Source: Marinibaculum sp040216765 (GTDB taxonomy: Bacteria > Pseudomonadota > Alphaproteobacteria > Ferrovibrionales > Ferrovibrionaceae). Taken from it: a DNA stretch of 64,000 bases. The position numbers and the translations under genes were made by a program. The notes beneath the pieces were generated by a model, which was not told where the DNA came from, made no database searches, and saw nothing but the letters and a program-made list of their open reading frames with translations. Numbering within the stretch: the stretch's first letter is position 1; the number at the start of each line of letters is the position of its first letter. The DNA lies in the NCBI GenBank assembly GCA_040216765.1, contig JAVJON010000061.1, positions 62,001 through 126,000 of the forward strand, in the 5' to 3' direction. Positions 24,183 through 34,852 of the stretch are shown one piece after another.

Positions 24183-25562
24183 ATGGTTCTCGTCATCGTC
24201 ATAGCGGTTCTCGGCCTGGCCTACCTGACCTTCCGCTACGGTCGCGGCCGCGCGCTGGCCCGCCCTGCCGGCATGCCCGACAGGTACCATTCCCTGCCCG
24301 GCTATTACGGCTACTACGCCATGCTCTGGGCCGTGGTGCCGCCGGTCCTGATCCTGATCGGCTGGCTGATCCTCGAGCCGAGCCTGCTGCGCGGCATGAT
24401 CGAGCAGCAGCTGCTGGGCCAGATGACCGTCGATTCCGCCCATATCTCCCTGGTGATGGACGATGTGCGCCGGCTCGCCATGGGCGAGACCGTGCTGCGC
24501 GACTATGGCCCGGGGATCCGCGAGGTTGCTGCCGATTACAACCAGCTGCGCTACCTGGCCTTTGCCTGCGTGGTGGCGATCATGGCGGCGGCTGCGGCGG
24601 CCGGTTTCATCTTCGCCCGCTCGCGCATCGTGCCGAAGTTCCGCGCCAGGAACACGGTCGAGCGCGTGGTCATGGCCGCCATGCTGTTCTCGGCCTGCAT
24701 CGCCATCCTGACCACGGCCGGCATCGTGCTGTCGCTGCTGTTCGAAGCCATCCTGTTCTTCAACAAGTATCCGTTCTTCGACTTCCTGTTCGGCACGACC
24801 TGGAGCCCGCAGGCGGCGCTGCGCGCGGACCAGGCCGGGTCGGGCGAAGGCACGTTCGGTGCCATCCCGCTTCTGGCGGGCACGGCGATGATCAGCCTGA
24901 TCGCGATGATCGTGGCCGTGCCGATCGGCCTGATGGCGGCGATCTACCTGGCGGAATATGCCAGCCCGCGGATGCGCTCCACGGCAAAGCCGATCCTGGA
25001 GGTGCTGGCCGGCATCCCGACGGTGGTCTACGGCTTCTTCGCCGCGATCACGGTGGCGCCGCTATTTTCCAACCTCGGCTCCTGGGTCGACATCCCGACC
25101 AGTCCGGATAGCGCGATCGCGGCGGGTGTCGTGATGGGCATCATGATCATCCCGTTCATCTCCTCGTTGTCGGACGACGTGATCAACGCCGTGCCGCAGT
25201 CGATGCGCGACGGCTCCTACGCGCTCGGCGCCACCCAGTCGGAGACGATCCGCAAGGTGCTGATGCCCGCCGCGCTGCCGGGGATCATGGGCGCGGTGCT
25301 GCTGGCCGCCAGCCGCGCCATCGGCGAGACCATGATCGTGGTCATGGCGGCCGGCCTGGTCGCCAACCTGACCGCCAACCCGTTCGAGGCGGTGACCACC
25401 GTGACCGTGCAGATCGCCACCCTGCTGGTGGGCGACCAGGAGTTCGACAGCGCCAAGACGCTCTCCGTCTTCGCCCTGGGACTGCTGCTCTTCATCATTA
25501 CCCTGATCCTGAACCTGATCGCGCTCAGGATCGTCCGGAAATATCGAGAGCAATATGAGTGA
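24183..25562 (+). CDS. pstC: phosphate ABC transporter permease PstC
   Basis: A 459-residue inner-membrane permease. The first about 150 residues form an extra N-terminal region with two hydrophobic segments, common in alphaproteobacterial PstC. The ABC permease domain follows (about 225-455), with the cytoplasmic EAA-type loop DGSYALGATQSETIRKV that contacts PstB. The ATG at 24183 follows GAGGGGAG. Its end overlaps pstA by eight bases, so the permeases are coupled. Confidence 0.92.
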   Translation: MVLVIVIAVLGLAYLTFRYGRGRALARPAGMPDRYHSLPGYYGYYAMLWAVVPPVLILIGWLILEPSLLRGMIEQQLLGQMTVDSAHISLVMDDVRRLAMGETVLRDYGPGIREVAADYNQLRYLAFACVVAIMAAAAAAGFIFARSRIVPKFRARNTVERVVMAAMLFSACIAILTTAGIVLSLLFEAILFFNKYPFFDFLFGTTWSPQAALRADQAGSGEGTFGAIPLLAGTAMISLIAMIVAVPIGLMAAIYLAEYASPRMRSTAKPILEVLAGIPTVVYGFFAAITVAPLFSNLGSWVDIPTSPDSAIAAGVVMGIMIIPFISSLSDDVINAVPQSMRDGSYALGATQSETIRKVLMPAALPGIMGAVLLAASRAIGETMIVVMAAGLVANLTANPFEAVTTVTVQIATLLVGDQEFDSAKTLSVFALGLLLFIITLILNLIALRIVRKYREQYE

Positions 25563-26868
25563 AGCAGCCTTGAACCTGCCGACCATCGCCGACGTCTCGG
25601 GCTCCGCGGCCGGACAGCGGCGATTGCGCCGGCGCTATGCGGCGGAGCGCCGCTTCCGGCTGTACGGCCTGGCCGGCATCGCGCTTGGCATTGCCTTCCT
25701 GGTCGTGATGCTGGTGAACATCGTCTCCACCGGCTGGTCGGCCTTCCTGCAGACCTATATCCAGGTCGATGTCACGTTCAGCCAGGACCTCGTCGACCCC
25801 TCCGGCGCGAACACCGCGGAGGCCCTGCGGCAGGGCGACTATTTCACCCTGCTGCGCGACTCCCTGAAGCAGACCTTCCCGGCGGTCAGCGGGCGCAGCG
25901 AGACCCGGCAACTCTATGCCCTGGCCTCGGTCGGCGCGGAGCACCAGCTGCGCAACATGGTGATTGCCGACCCCTCGCTGGTCGGCACGACCCAGAAGGT
26001 CTGGCTGCTGGCATCCGACGACCTGGACATGTTCTGGAAGGGCTATATCGACCGGGACGCGCCGGAGGACCAGCGCCGGGTCCCGGATTCGCAGATCGCG
26101 CTGATCGACCAGCTCGAGGCGCGGGGGGCGATCACCAGCGAGTTCAACTGGGACTTCTTCAGCAATGCCGACAGCCGGGAGCCGGAAATGGCCGGCATTG
26201 CCGCCGGCGTGGTCGGGTCTTTCCTGACCCTTCTGGTGACCCTGCTGTTGTCCCTGCCGATCGGCGTCGCCACCGCGATCTACCTGGAGGAGTTCGCGCC
26301 GAAGAACTGGATCACCGATGCGATCGAGGTGAACATCAACAACCTCGCCGCGGTGCCGTCGATCATCTTCGGCCTGCTGGGCCTGGCGGTGTTTCTCAAT
26401 TTCTTCGGCCTGCCGCGGTCGGCACCGCTGGTCGGCGGCATGGTGCTGGCGCTGATGACCCTGCCCACGATCATCATCGCCTCCCGCGCCGCGCTGAAGT
26501 CGGTGCCGCCCTCGATCCGCGAAGCCGCGCTCGGCCTCGGCGCCTCGCGGCAGCAGGCGATGCTGCACCATGTCATGCCGCTGGCCCTGCCGGGCATCCT
26601 GACCGGGACCATCATCGGCATGGCGCAGGCCCTGGGCGAGACCGCGCCGCTGCTGATGATCGGCATGGTGGCCTTCGTGGCGGAGGTGCCCGACGGGATC
26701 ACCTCGCCGGCGACCGCATTGCCGGTGCAGGTCTTCATGTGGGCCGGCAGCGCGGAGCAGGCCTATCAGGAAAAAACCTCTGCGGCGATCATGGTGCTGC
26801 TGGTCTTCCTGATCCTGATGAATGCGTTCGCCATCTGGCTGCGCAAGAAGTTCGAACGGAGATGGTGA
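25555..26868 (+). CDS. pstA: phosphate ABC transporter permease PstA
   Basis: A 437-residue permease. It has an N-terminal membrane anchor (about residues 37-60) and a periplasmic domain of about 150 residues like the DUF3333 region of other alphaproteobacterial PstA proteins, then five or six helices. The EAA loop is IREAALGLGASRQQAML. It pairs with PstC to form the phosphate channel energised by PstB. It overlaps pstC by eight bases and is followed two bases later by pstB. Confidence 0.92.
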   Translation: MSEAALNLPTIADVSGSAAGQRRLRRRYAAERRFRLYGLAGIALGIAFLVVMLVNIVSTGWSAFLQTYIQVDVTFSQDLVDPSGANTAEALRQGDYFTLLRDSLKQTFPAVSGRSETRQLYALASVGAEHQLRNMVIADPSLVGTTQKVWLLASDDLDMFWKGYIDRDAPEDQRRVPDSQIALIDQLEARGAITSEFNWDFFSNADSREPEMAGIAAGVVGSFLTLLVTLLLSLPIGVATAIYLEEFAPKNWITDAIEVNINNLAAVPSIIFGLLGLAVFLNFFGLPRSAPLVGGMVLALMTLPTIIIASRAALKSVPPSIREAALGLGASRQQAMLHHVMPLALPGILTGTIIGMAQALGETAPLLMIGMVAFVAEVPDGITSPATALPVQVFMWAGSAEQAYQEKTSAAIMVLLVFLILMNAFAIWLRKKFERRW

Positions 26869-26870
26869 CA

Positions 26871-27734
26871 ATGGCCGAACAGTCTTTGGAAACGACGCCG
26901 CGGGTGCCGCGCGGCGACGGGGGCGGTGCGCGCATCGAGGGGCCGCACGATGCCGGCGGGCTGCTGACCGACGGCCGGGTGCCGCGGATGACCGCGCGCA
27001 ACCTGAACTTCTTCTACGGCACCAAGCAGGCGCTGTTCGACATCAACATCGACATCGGCGAGAAGGAGGTCACCTCCTTCATCGGACCGTCGGGCTGCGG
27101 CAAGTCGACCTTCCTGCGCTGCCTGAACCGGATGAACGACTATATCGACATCGCCCGCCTGGACGGGTCGATCAAGCTGGGCGAGCAGGATATCTATTCG
27201 CCGGAGCTGGACGTGGTGCAGCTGCGCGCCCTGGTCGGCATGGTGTTCCAGAAGCCCAACCCCTTCCCGAAGTCGATCTACGAGAATGTCGCCTATGGCC
27301 CGCGCATCCACGGCATGTCGCGCAGCAAGGACGAGATGGACCAGATCGTCCAGTTCAGCCTGGAGCGCGCCGGTCTCTGGGGCGAGGTGAAGGATCGCCT
27401 GGACCAGCCCGGCACCGGCCTGTCCGGCGGGCAGCAGCAGCGGCTGTGCATCGCGCGCGCGATCGCCGTCAGTCCCGACGTGGTGCTGATGGACGAGCCC
27501 TGCAGCGCGCTGGACCCGATCGCCACGGCGAAGATCGAGGAGCTGATCGACGAGCTGCGGCAGAACTTCACGATCGTCATCGTGACCCATTCCATGCAGC
27601 AGGCGGCGCGCGTCTCGCAGCGCACCGCCTTCTTCCACCTCGGCGTCCTGGTGGAATGCGGCGAGACCGAGCAGGTCTTCACCAATCCGCGCGAGGACAA
27701 GACCCAGGCCTATATCACCGGCCGCTTCGGCTGA
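26871..27734 (+). CDS. pstB: phosphate ABC transporter ATP-binding protein
   Basis: A 287-residue ABC ATPase: Walker A GPSGCGKST (residues 72-80), signature LSGGQQQRLCIARAI, Walker B VVLMDEPCSALDP, and H-loop TH in IVIVTHSMQQ. It energises PstCA. The first 40 residues are an extra low-complexity leader relative to shorter PstB proteins, and an internal Met40 precedes the conserved domain. GGAG before the ATG at 26871 supports the longer form. It lies in the pst operon and is followed by phoU after 28 bp. Confidence 0.95.
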   Translation: MAEQSLETTPRVPRGDGGGARIEGPHDAGGLLTDGRVPRMTARNLNFFYGTKQALFDINIDIGEKEVTSFIGPSGCGKSTFLRCLNRMNDYIDIARLDGSIKLGEQDIYSPELDVVQLRALVGMVFQKPNPFPKSIYENVAYGPRIHGMSRSKDEMDQIVQFSLERAGLWGEVKDRLDQPGTGLSGGQQQRLCIARAIAVSPDVVLMDEPCSALDPIATAKIEELIDELRQNFTIVIVTHSMQQAARVSQRTAFFHLGVLVECGETEQVFTNPREDKTQAYITGRFG

Positions 27735-27762
27735 CCGGCCGACTGCCAGAACGGAGCCATCC

Positions 27763-28506
27763 ATGCCGCCCGCCGCCGAACATACGGTCAAGTCCTACGA
27801 TACGGAGCTGACCGCCCTGTCCACGTCGATCGCCCAGATGGGCGGCCTGGCGGAGGCGCAGCTCTCCGCCGCGATCACCGCGATGGCGCGCCGCGACACC
27901 GACCTTGCGACCCGCACCATCGAGGCGGATGCCAGGGTCGATGCCCTGGAGCGCCAGGTGGAGGAGCAATGCGTGCGCATGCTCGCGCTGCGCCAGCCGA
28001 TGGCCCAGGACCTGCGCCGCATCGTCTCCTCGCTGCGGATCGCGAACGACCTGGAGCGGGTGGCCGACTATGCCGCCAATATCGCCAAGCGCTCGATCGC
28101 CCTGAGCCAGGCGCCGGTGGCGCGCCCCTCCTATGCCATCCCGCGGATGGGCCGCGTCGTCCAGGGGCAGATCAAGGACTGCCTGGATGCCTTCCTGCGC
28201 GACGACCAGAACCTGGCGCGACAGGTGATCGAGCAGGACGCGGAAGTGGACGAGATGTACAACTCGCTGTTCCGCGAGCTGCTGACCTACATGATGGAGG
28301 ATCCGCGCTGGATCACCCTGGGCGCGCACCTGCTGTTCATCGCCAAGAACATCGAGCGGATCGGCGACCATGCCACCAACATCGCCGAACAGGTGCATTA
28401 TTCCGTCACCGGCGAGAATGCCTCCGACGACCGTGCGAAGAGCGACCAGACACCCTACCTGACGGCCGCCGCCGTGCAGGACGGTGGCAGCCATGAGCCC
28501 GAGTGA
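27763..28506 (+). CDS. phoU: phosphate signalling complex protein PhoU
   Basis: A 247-residue all-helical protein of two PhoU three-helix bundles (about residues 20-105 and 125-210). The metal-binding signatures are visible as DLERVADYAANIAK in the first half and NIERIGDHATNIAE in the second. PhoU couples the Pst transporter to PhoR to repress the Pho regulon when phosphate is ample. The ATG has GGAG upstream. It is adjacent to pstB and phoB as usual. Confidence 0.94.
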   Translation: MPPAAEHTVKSYDTELTALSTSIAQMGGLAEAQLSAAITAMARRDTDLATRTIEADARVDALERQVEEQCVRMLALRQPMAQDLRRIVSSLRIANDLERVADYAANIAKRSIALSQAPVARPSYAIPRMGRVVQGQIKDCLDAFLRDDQNLARQVIEQDAEVDEMYNSLFRELLTYMMEDPRWITLGAHLLFIAKNIERIGDHATNIAEQVHYSVTGENASDDRAKSDQTPYLTAAAVQDGGSHEPE

Positions 28507-28563
28507 CGGTCGGCCGTGAACGTCGTCGCAAGCGTCAAGAACGCCGCAGCACGGGGGAACGAG

Positions 28564-29253
28564 ATGAAGCCTCGGGTCCTGATCGTCGAGGACGAGGCGG
28601 CGCTGGTCGCCATGATCCGCTACAACCTTGAGAAGGAAGGCTATCGCTGCGACGAGGCATCGGACGGCAACGAGGCGATGATGAAGGTCGCCGAGGAGCG
28701 CCCGGACCTCGTGCTGCTGGACTGGATGCTGCCGCATCTGTCCGGGCTGGAAGTCTGTCGCCAGCTGCGCCGCAACCCCGCCACCCGCAACGTGCCGATC
28801 ATCATGCTGACCGCGCGCGGCGAGGAGAGCGACCGGGTGCGCGGCCTGGATGCGGGCGCCGACGATTATGTCTCCAAGCCGTTTTCGCCCGGCGAGCTGG
28901 TCGCGCGGATGCGCGCGGTGCTGCGCCGGATCCGGCCGGCGCTGACCGAGGAACTGCTGTCCATCGGCGACATCGCGATGGACCTGGCGGCCCATCGGGT
29001 GACCCGCAATGGCCGGGAGGTGCGGCTGGGCCCGACGGAGTTCCGCCTGCTGCGCTATTTCATGGAGCATCCGGGCCGGGTCCTGTCGCGCGACCAGCTG
29101 CTGGACGCGGTCTGGGGCCGCGACGTCTATGTCGAGCAGCGCACCGTCGACGTGCATATCCGGCGCCTGCGCAAGGCGCTCAACGGCCGCGACGAGAAGG
29201 ACCTGATCCGCACCGTCCGGTCCGCCGGCTACGCGCTGGAAACCGCCGCCTGA
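28564..29253 (+). CDS. phoB: phosphate regulon response regulator PhoB
   Basis: A 229-residue OmpR-type regulator. The receiver domain has acidic Glu9/Asp10, phospho-acceptor Asp53 in LLDWMLP, and conserved Thr and Lys in MLTARGEE and VSKPFSP. The winged-helix DNA-binding domain spans about residues 130-228, with RTVDVHIRRLRKAL as the recognition helix. It presumably binds the Pho box at 22802. The cognate kinase gene phoR, often beside phoB or pst, is not in this window. The end is followed by a repeat array. Confidence 0.94.
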   Translation: MKPRVLIVEDEAALVAMIRYNLEKEGYRCDEASDGNEAMMKVAEERPDLVLLDWMLPHLSGLEVCRQLRRNPATRNVPIIMLTARGEESDRVRGLDAGADDYVSKPFSPGELVARMRAVLRRIRPALTEELLSIGDIAMDLAAHRVTRNGREVRLGPTEFRLLRYFMEHPGRVLSRDQLLDAVWGRDVYVEQRTVDVHIRRLRKALNGRDEKDLIRTVRSAGYALETAA

Positions 29254-29274
29254 AGGGTTCTCTCCCGCTCCAAT

Positions 29275-29800
29275 CGTCATGCCCGGCCCCCGAGCCGGGC
29301 ATCCCTTCCGCCAGCCTCGCGGCGCCGCACCGCTGGCGGAATGGGGTCCCGGGTCAAGCCCGAGAACGACGGGGAAGGGGATGCGCGCGAACGTCTTCCA
29401 CCCCCTCAACCGTCATGCTCGGCCCGCGAGCCGGGCATCCATTCCGCCAGCCTCGCGGCGCCGCACGGCCTGCGGAGTGTGTTCTCGGGTCAAGCCCGAG
29501 AACGACGGGGACGGAGATGCGCGCGAACGTCTTCCACCCCCCAACCGTCATGCTCGGCCCCCGAGCCGGGCATCCATTCCGCCAGCCTCGCGGCGCCGCA
29601 CCGCTGGCGGAATGGGGTCATCGGGCAACGCCCGATGACGGGTCAAGCCCGAGAACGACGGGGAAGGGGATGCGCGCGAACGTCTTCCACCCCCCAACCG
29701 TCATGCCCGGCCCCCGAGCCGGGCATCCATTCCGCCACCCCCGCGGCACCGAGCAGCTCGCGGAATGGGGTCCCGGGCCAAGCCCGGGAACGACGGGAAA
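29275..29800. repeat. four tandem copies of a 135-153 bp palindromic intergenic repeat
   Basis: Copies begin with CGTCATG at 29275, 29411, 29546 and 29699 (periods 136, 135 and 153). Each has a hairpin of the type GCCCGGC...GCCGGGC, then ATCCATTCCGCCA with a later TGGCGGAATGG, then GGGTCAAGCCCG before AACGACGGG. Copy 3 carries an extra perfect 10-bp hairpin GTCATCGGGC-AAC-GCCCGATGAC (29617-29639). The fourth copy has lost the trailing part of the unit. The array fills most of the phoB-fumC gap (29254-29889), which has no gene. A related single copy lies near 59.0 kb. Confidence 0.85.
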
Positions 29801-29889
29801 GATGCCCTGCACCCGGGCACCGCCCTCCGCTAGACTGCGGCCCGGAAGCGGCGCAGGCCGCTGCATGACGTCCAGGGGGAGAGGTCCGG

Positions 29890-31287
<1,398 letters not shown>

Positions 31288-31317
31288 CGGACCCAGGCCG
31301 TCGGGCAGGGAGCAGCG

Positions 31318-33780
31318 ATGCGGCGTTTGCGCAAGATCCTCGTCTGGGCCCTGGGGGGGCTGGGCGCCCTCGTCCTTCTGCTGGTCCTTCTGGCCGGCGG
31401 CTACGGCCTGTGGCTCAGCCAGTCGGTGCCGGTGCGCCATGGCGGGATCCCGATTGCCGGGCTCGCAAAGCCGGTGGAGGTCCTGCGCGACAGGCAGGAC
31501 GTGCCCTATATCCGGGCCTCCAGCCAGGCGGATGCCTATTTCGCCCTGGGCTTCGTGCATGCACAGGAACGCCTCTGGCAGATGGACATCTATCGCCGGA
31601 TCGCCTCTGGCCGGCTTGCCGAAGTGGTCGGGCCGATGGCGGCGGATGCGGACAGCTTCATCCGCACCCTTGGCCTGTACCGCATGGCGCAGGCGGATAC
31701 CGCAGACCTGAAGCCGCCCCTGGCCCTGCCGCTGCATTCCTATGCCGCCGGCGTGAATGCCTATATCGGCCATCACAAGGGGCCCTGGCCGCCGGAGTTC
31801 GGCCTGCTGTTCTACGAGCCCGAGCCCTGGACCCCGGCGGACAGCATTGCGATGGGCAAGCTCCTGGGCCTGATGCTGACCGGCAACTGGCAGCGCGAGC
31901 TGAACCGGGCGGCGCTGATGAAGCGGCTGCCGGCGGAGGATGTCGACTTCCTGCTGCGCGAGCGCAGCGAGGACCCGTCGGAGCGCCGCAGCGCCGATCC
32001 GGAGCCGGGACAGCGGTCGCAGGTCGATGACGGGCTGGCGCGGCTGGCCGCGGCGCTGGTCGCCCTGCCGGACAGCATGCCGCCCTGGTTCCGCATGGGG
32101 GGGGCCTCGGCCTCCTGGGTGATTTCCGGCGAGCGGACCGGCAGCGGCCTGCCGATCCTGGCCAGCGACCCGCACCTGGCTTTCACGGCGCCGGGCATCT
32201 GGTACCTGGCACGGGTGCAGGCGCCGGGCGACCCGGGCGCGGACGACCTGAACCGCCGGCCGCTCGACCTGACCGGCGCGACGGCGCCGGGCATCCCGTT
32301 CCACCTGCTGGGGCAGAACGGCCATGTCGCCTGGGGTGCCACCACCGCCTATACCGATGCGGCCGACCTGTTCCTGGAGAAGCTGGACCCCGCGGATCCG
32401 GGCCGCTACCTGACGCCGGAGGGCAGCGCGCCGTTCGAGACCAGGGACGAGACCGTGAAGGTGCGCTTCGGCACGGACCGCGACCTGAAGGTGCGCCAGA
32501 CACGGCACGGGCCGGTGATCTCCGACGTGCAGGCGAGGGCACGCGGGCTGGCCGGGGACGGGAAGGCCCTGGCGCTGCGCCATCCGGCCCTGTTCGCCGA
32601 CGACACCTCGGCCATGGCGTTCTACCGGGCACAGTTCGCCGGCGACGTGGCGGCGTTTCGCGACGCGCTGCGCCTGCTGGTCGCGCCGATGCAGAACTTC
32701 CTGTTTGCCGATACCGCGGGCGGCATCGGCTTCGTTTCGGCCGGCTGGCTGCCGGCGCGCGACGCGGGCGACGGCGCGCTGCCGTCGGACGGCGCCGTCA
32801 ACCCCATGCCGCGGCCCGCCGCCGTGCCGTTCGACGACCTGCCCCAGGCGGTGAACCCGTCGGACGGTCTCCTGTACAACGCCAACAACAGCATGGAGCG
32901 GCCCGGCGACCGGTTCGATTTCGGCGACGATTACGACCTGCGCTATCGCGCCGACCGGATCGCCGAAATGTTGCAGGGCGCGGCGAAGCACGACCTGGCC
33001 GACAGCGCCGCGATGCAGAACGACACCCTGTCGCTGATGGCGCGCGAACTGCGCCCGCTGATGCTGCAGAAGCTGGCCGGCGTGCAGTTCGACGATCCGC
33101 GGGTGGCGCAGGCGGTGGAGATCCTGCGGCACTGGGACGACCGGATGACCGGCCAGAGCGCGGCGCCGCTGATCTTCATGGCATGGCTGCGGCAGCTGAA
33201 CCGCCACCTGTTCGCGGACGAACTGGGCCCGGACTTCGACAGCTGGTGGGACCTGCACCCGGTGCAGGCGGCGCGGATCCTTGGCGAGGAGTTGCACTGG
33301 TGCGACGACAAGGCGACCGCGGCGACGGAGGATTGCGCCCTGCAATGCCGCGACTCGCTGCGGGCCGCCCTGGTGCAGTTGAGCGAGGAGTATGGCAGCG
33401 ATATCGCCGACTGGCGCTGGGACCGGGCGCATCGGGTAAAGTTCCAGCACCCGCTGTTCGGCTTCGTGCCCTTCCTGGACGAGATCCTGCACACCAGCGC
33501 ACCGGCCCAGGGCGGCAACTTCACCCTGAACCGCGGCGGCATGAACATCTCCGGCAAGGACCCGTTCGCCAAGGTCCATGGTGCGGCCTATCGCGCCGTC
33601 TATGACATGGCCGACCTGGACCGCTCGCTCTATTCCGTGGTGCCGGGCCAGTCCGGCAACCCGTTCGACGCCGACTTTTCCGACAAGGTCGATGGCTGGG
33701 TCGATGGCCGCTATTTCACGATCCCGGGCCGGCTGCCGGCGGACCGGGTGCAGCACAGCATGACCCTGGAGCCGCTGTAG
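31318..33780 (+). CDS. penicillin acylase family protein (Ntn hydrolase)
   Basis: An 820-residue precursor. It has an N-terminal hydrophobic segment (about residues 9-32, signal or anchor) and an alpha-chain region beginning VPVRHGGIPIAGL with FALGFVHAQERLWQM. The autoprocessing and nucleophile Ser264 lies in GGASASWVISG, followed by SDPHLAFTAPGIWY. Ntn enzymes of this family hydrolyse amide bonds of beta-lactams or acyl-homoserine lactones, and act in the periplasm as heterodimers. The natural substrate is unknown; AHL degradation is a common role. A Cys-rich small gene follows one base later. Confidence 0.9.
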   Translation: MRRLRKILVWALGGLGALVLLLVLLAGGYGLWLSQSVPVRHGGIPIAGLAKPVEVLRDRQDVPYIRASSQADAYFALGFVHAQERLWQMDIYRRIASGRLAEVVGPMAADADSFIRTLGLYRMAQADTADLKPPLALPLHSYAAGVNAYIGHHKGPWPPEFGLLFYEPEPWTPADSIAMGKLLGLMLTGNWQRELNRAALMKRLPAEDVDFLLRERSEDPSERRSADPEPGQRSQVDDGLARLAAALVALPDSMPPWFRMGGASASWVISGERTGSGLPILASDPHLAFTAPGIWYLARVQAPGDPGADDLNRRPLDLTGATAPGIPFHLLGQNGHVAWGATTAYTDAADLFLEKLDPADPGRYLTPEGSAPFETRDETVKVRFGTDRDLKVRQTRHGPVISDVQARARGLAGDGKALALRHPALFADDTSAMAFYRAQFAGDVAAFRDALRLLVAPMQNFLFADTAGGIGFVSAGWLPARDAGDGALPSDGAVNPMPRPAAVPFDDLPQAVNPSDGLLYNANNSMERPGDRFDFGDDYDLRYRADRIAEMLQGAAKHDLADSAAMQNDTLSLMARELRPLMLQKLAGVQFDDPRVAQAVEILRHWDDRMTGQSAAPLIFMAWLRQLNRHLFADELGPDFDSWWDLHPVQAARILGEELHWCDDKATAATEDCALQCRDSLRAALVQLSEEYGSDIADWRWDRAHRVKFQHPLFGFVPFLDEILHTSAPAQGGNFTLNRGGMNISGKDPFAKVHGAAYRAVYDMADLDRSLYSVVPGQSGNPFDADFSDKVDGWVDGRYFTIPGRLPADRVQHSMTLEPL

Positions 33781-33781
33781 G

Positions 33782-34015
33782 ATGGGGCAGGCCGACATGG
33801 CAGGACCCGGTATCGCGGTGCAATCCACGATCACCTGCCCGCATTGCGGCCATGCCGTGGTCGAGCGCATGCCGGTCGATGCCTGCCAGTGGTTCTACGA
33901 ATGCCGCGGCTGCCGCACTCTGCTGCGCCCCCTGGCTGGCGATTGCTGCGTGTTCTGTTCCTATGGCACGGTCCCCTGCCCGCCGGTCCAGCAGGATGCG
34001 GGGTGCTGCGGCTGA
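33782..34015 (+). CDS. GDCCVxC-domain small cysteine-rich protein
   Basis: A 77-residue protein with ten Cys. ITCPHCGH near residue 18 is followed by ECRGCRTLLRP and the diagnostic GDCCVFCSYGTVPCPP, then a terminal GCCG. This matches the GDCCVxC-domain family, often found near metal or mercury genes, some members of which are selenoproteins. Here every motif position is an ordinary Cys codon. The pattern suggests metal or redox binding. It starts one base after the penicillin acylase stop; an internal ATG at 33797 is the alternative start. Confidence 0.8.
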   Translation: MGQADMAGPGIAVQSTITCPHCGHAVVERMPVDACQWFYECRGCRTLLRPLAGDCCVFCSYGTVPCPPVQQDAGCCG

Positions 34016-34046
34016 GGGGCGGGGCTGCTGTTCGGCCGGAGCGGTC

Positions 34047-34787
34047 CTATGCCAGGTCCCGCCAGCCGCCGGAATCGCGGTCCAGCAGGCGCTTCAGCGC
34101 CGCGAAATGCAGCTCCGACTGCTCCCGCACCGTCGCGATCTCCGCCGCGGTGCGGGCCGCCAGCCCGTCCTCCACCTGGCGCAGGCGCCCGCCCGTGGAG
34201 CGCGCCAGCACCTGGTGCAGGCAGGCGCGTTCCAGGTAGTAGAGGTCGTCGAAGGCATGGGCCATGCTCGGCCCGCAGACGATCACCCCGTGGCTCGCCA
34301 GGAACAGCACGTCGCCGCCGCCCAGCGCGCGCGCCATGCGGTCGCCCTCGCCGGGGTCGAAGGCCACGCCGCGATACTCGTCGTCATAGGAGGTGCGGCC
34401 GTAGTAGCGCAGGCTGTTCTGGTCCGCCCAGGCCAGCCGGCCGCCCTCCAGCAGGGTCAGGGCGGTGGCATAGGGCATGTGGGTGTGCAGCACGCAGGTC
34501 GCGTCGTCGCGCGCCCGGTGGACCCCGGAATGGATGCAGGCGGCGGTGATCTCCACCTTGTGGCGGCCGTCCAGCAGCCTGCCCTGCATGTCGGTGACGC
34601 ACATGTCGCCGGCCGTCACCTCGTCCCAGTGCAGGCCCTGCGGGTTGATCAGGATCCGCTCGCCGGGCAGGGCGATGGAGAAATGGTTGCAGACGCCTTC
34701 GTGCAGGCCCAGCCGGGCCGCGGCGCGCAATGCCGCGGCGAGATCCTCGCGGGCGGTATCGAGATCGGCATAGGGATGGTTTTGCAT
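34047..34787 (-). CDS. class II aldolase/adducin family protein
   Basis: A 246-residue class II aldolase/adducin-fold protein. The zinc-binding HTHMPYATAL and the SHGVIVCG segment are conserved, as is the N-terminal GVCNHFSIALPG. The family covers fuculose-phosphate aldolase, ribulose-phosphate epimerase and many unassigned lyases, and the substrate is not evident. The ATG at 34787 lies 65 bp after the NTF2-like gene on the same strand, so both may belong to one transcript with the downstream minus-strand genes. Confidence 0.86.
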   Translation of the reverse strand: MQNHPYADLDTAREDLAAALRAAARLGLHEGVCNHFSIALPGERILINPQGLHWDEVTAGDMCVTDMQGRLLDGRHKVEITAACIHSGVHRARDDATCVLHTHMPYATALTLLEGGRLAWADQNSLRYYGRTSYDDEYRGVAFDPGEGDRMARALGGGDVLFLASHGVIVCGPSMAHAFDDLYYLERACLHQVLARSTGGRLRQVEDGLAARTAAEIATVREQSELHFAALKRLLDRDSGGWRDLA

Positions 34788-34852
34788 ACGCCGAGCTTCA
34801 GCGCTCGATGCCCGGAAGGCAAGGGCCGGCTGCCGCCCTGCGGATTTTTTCT

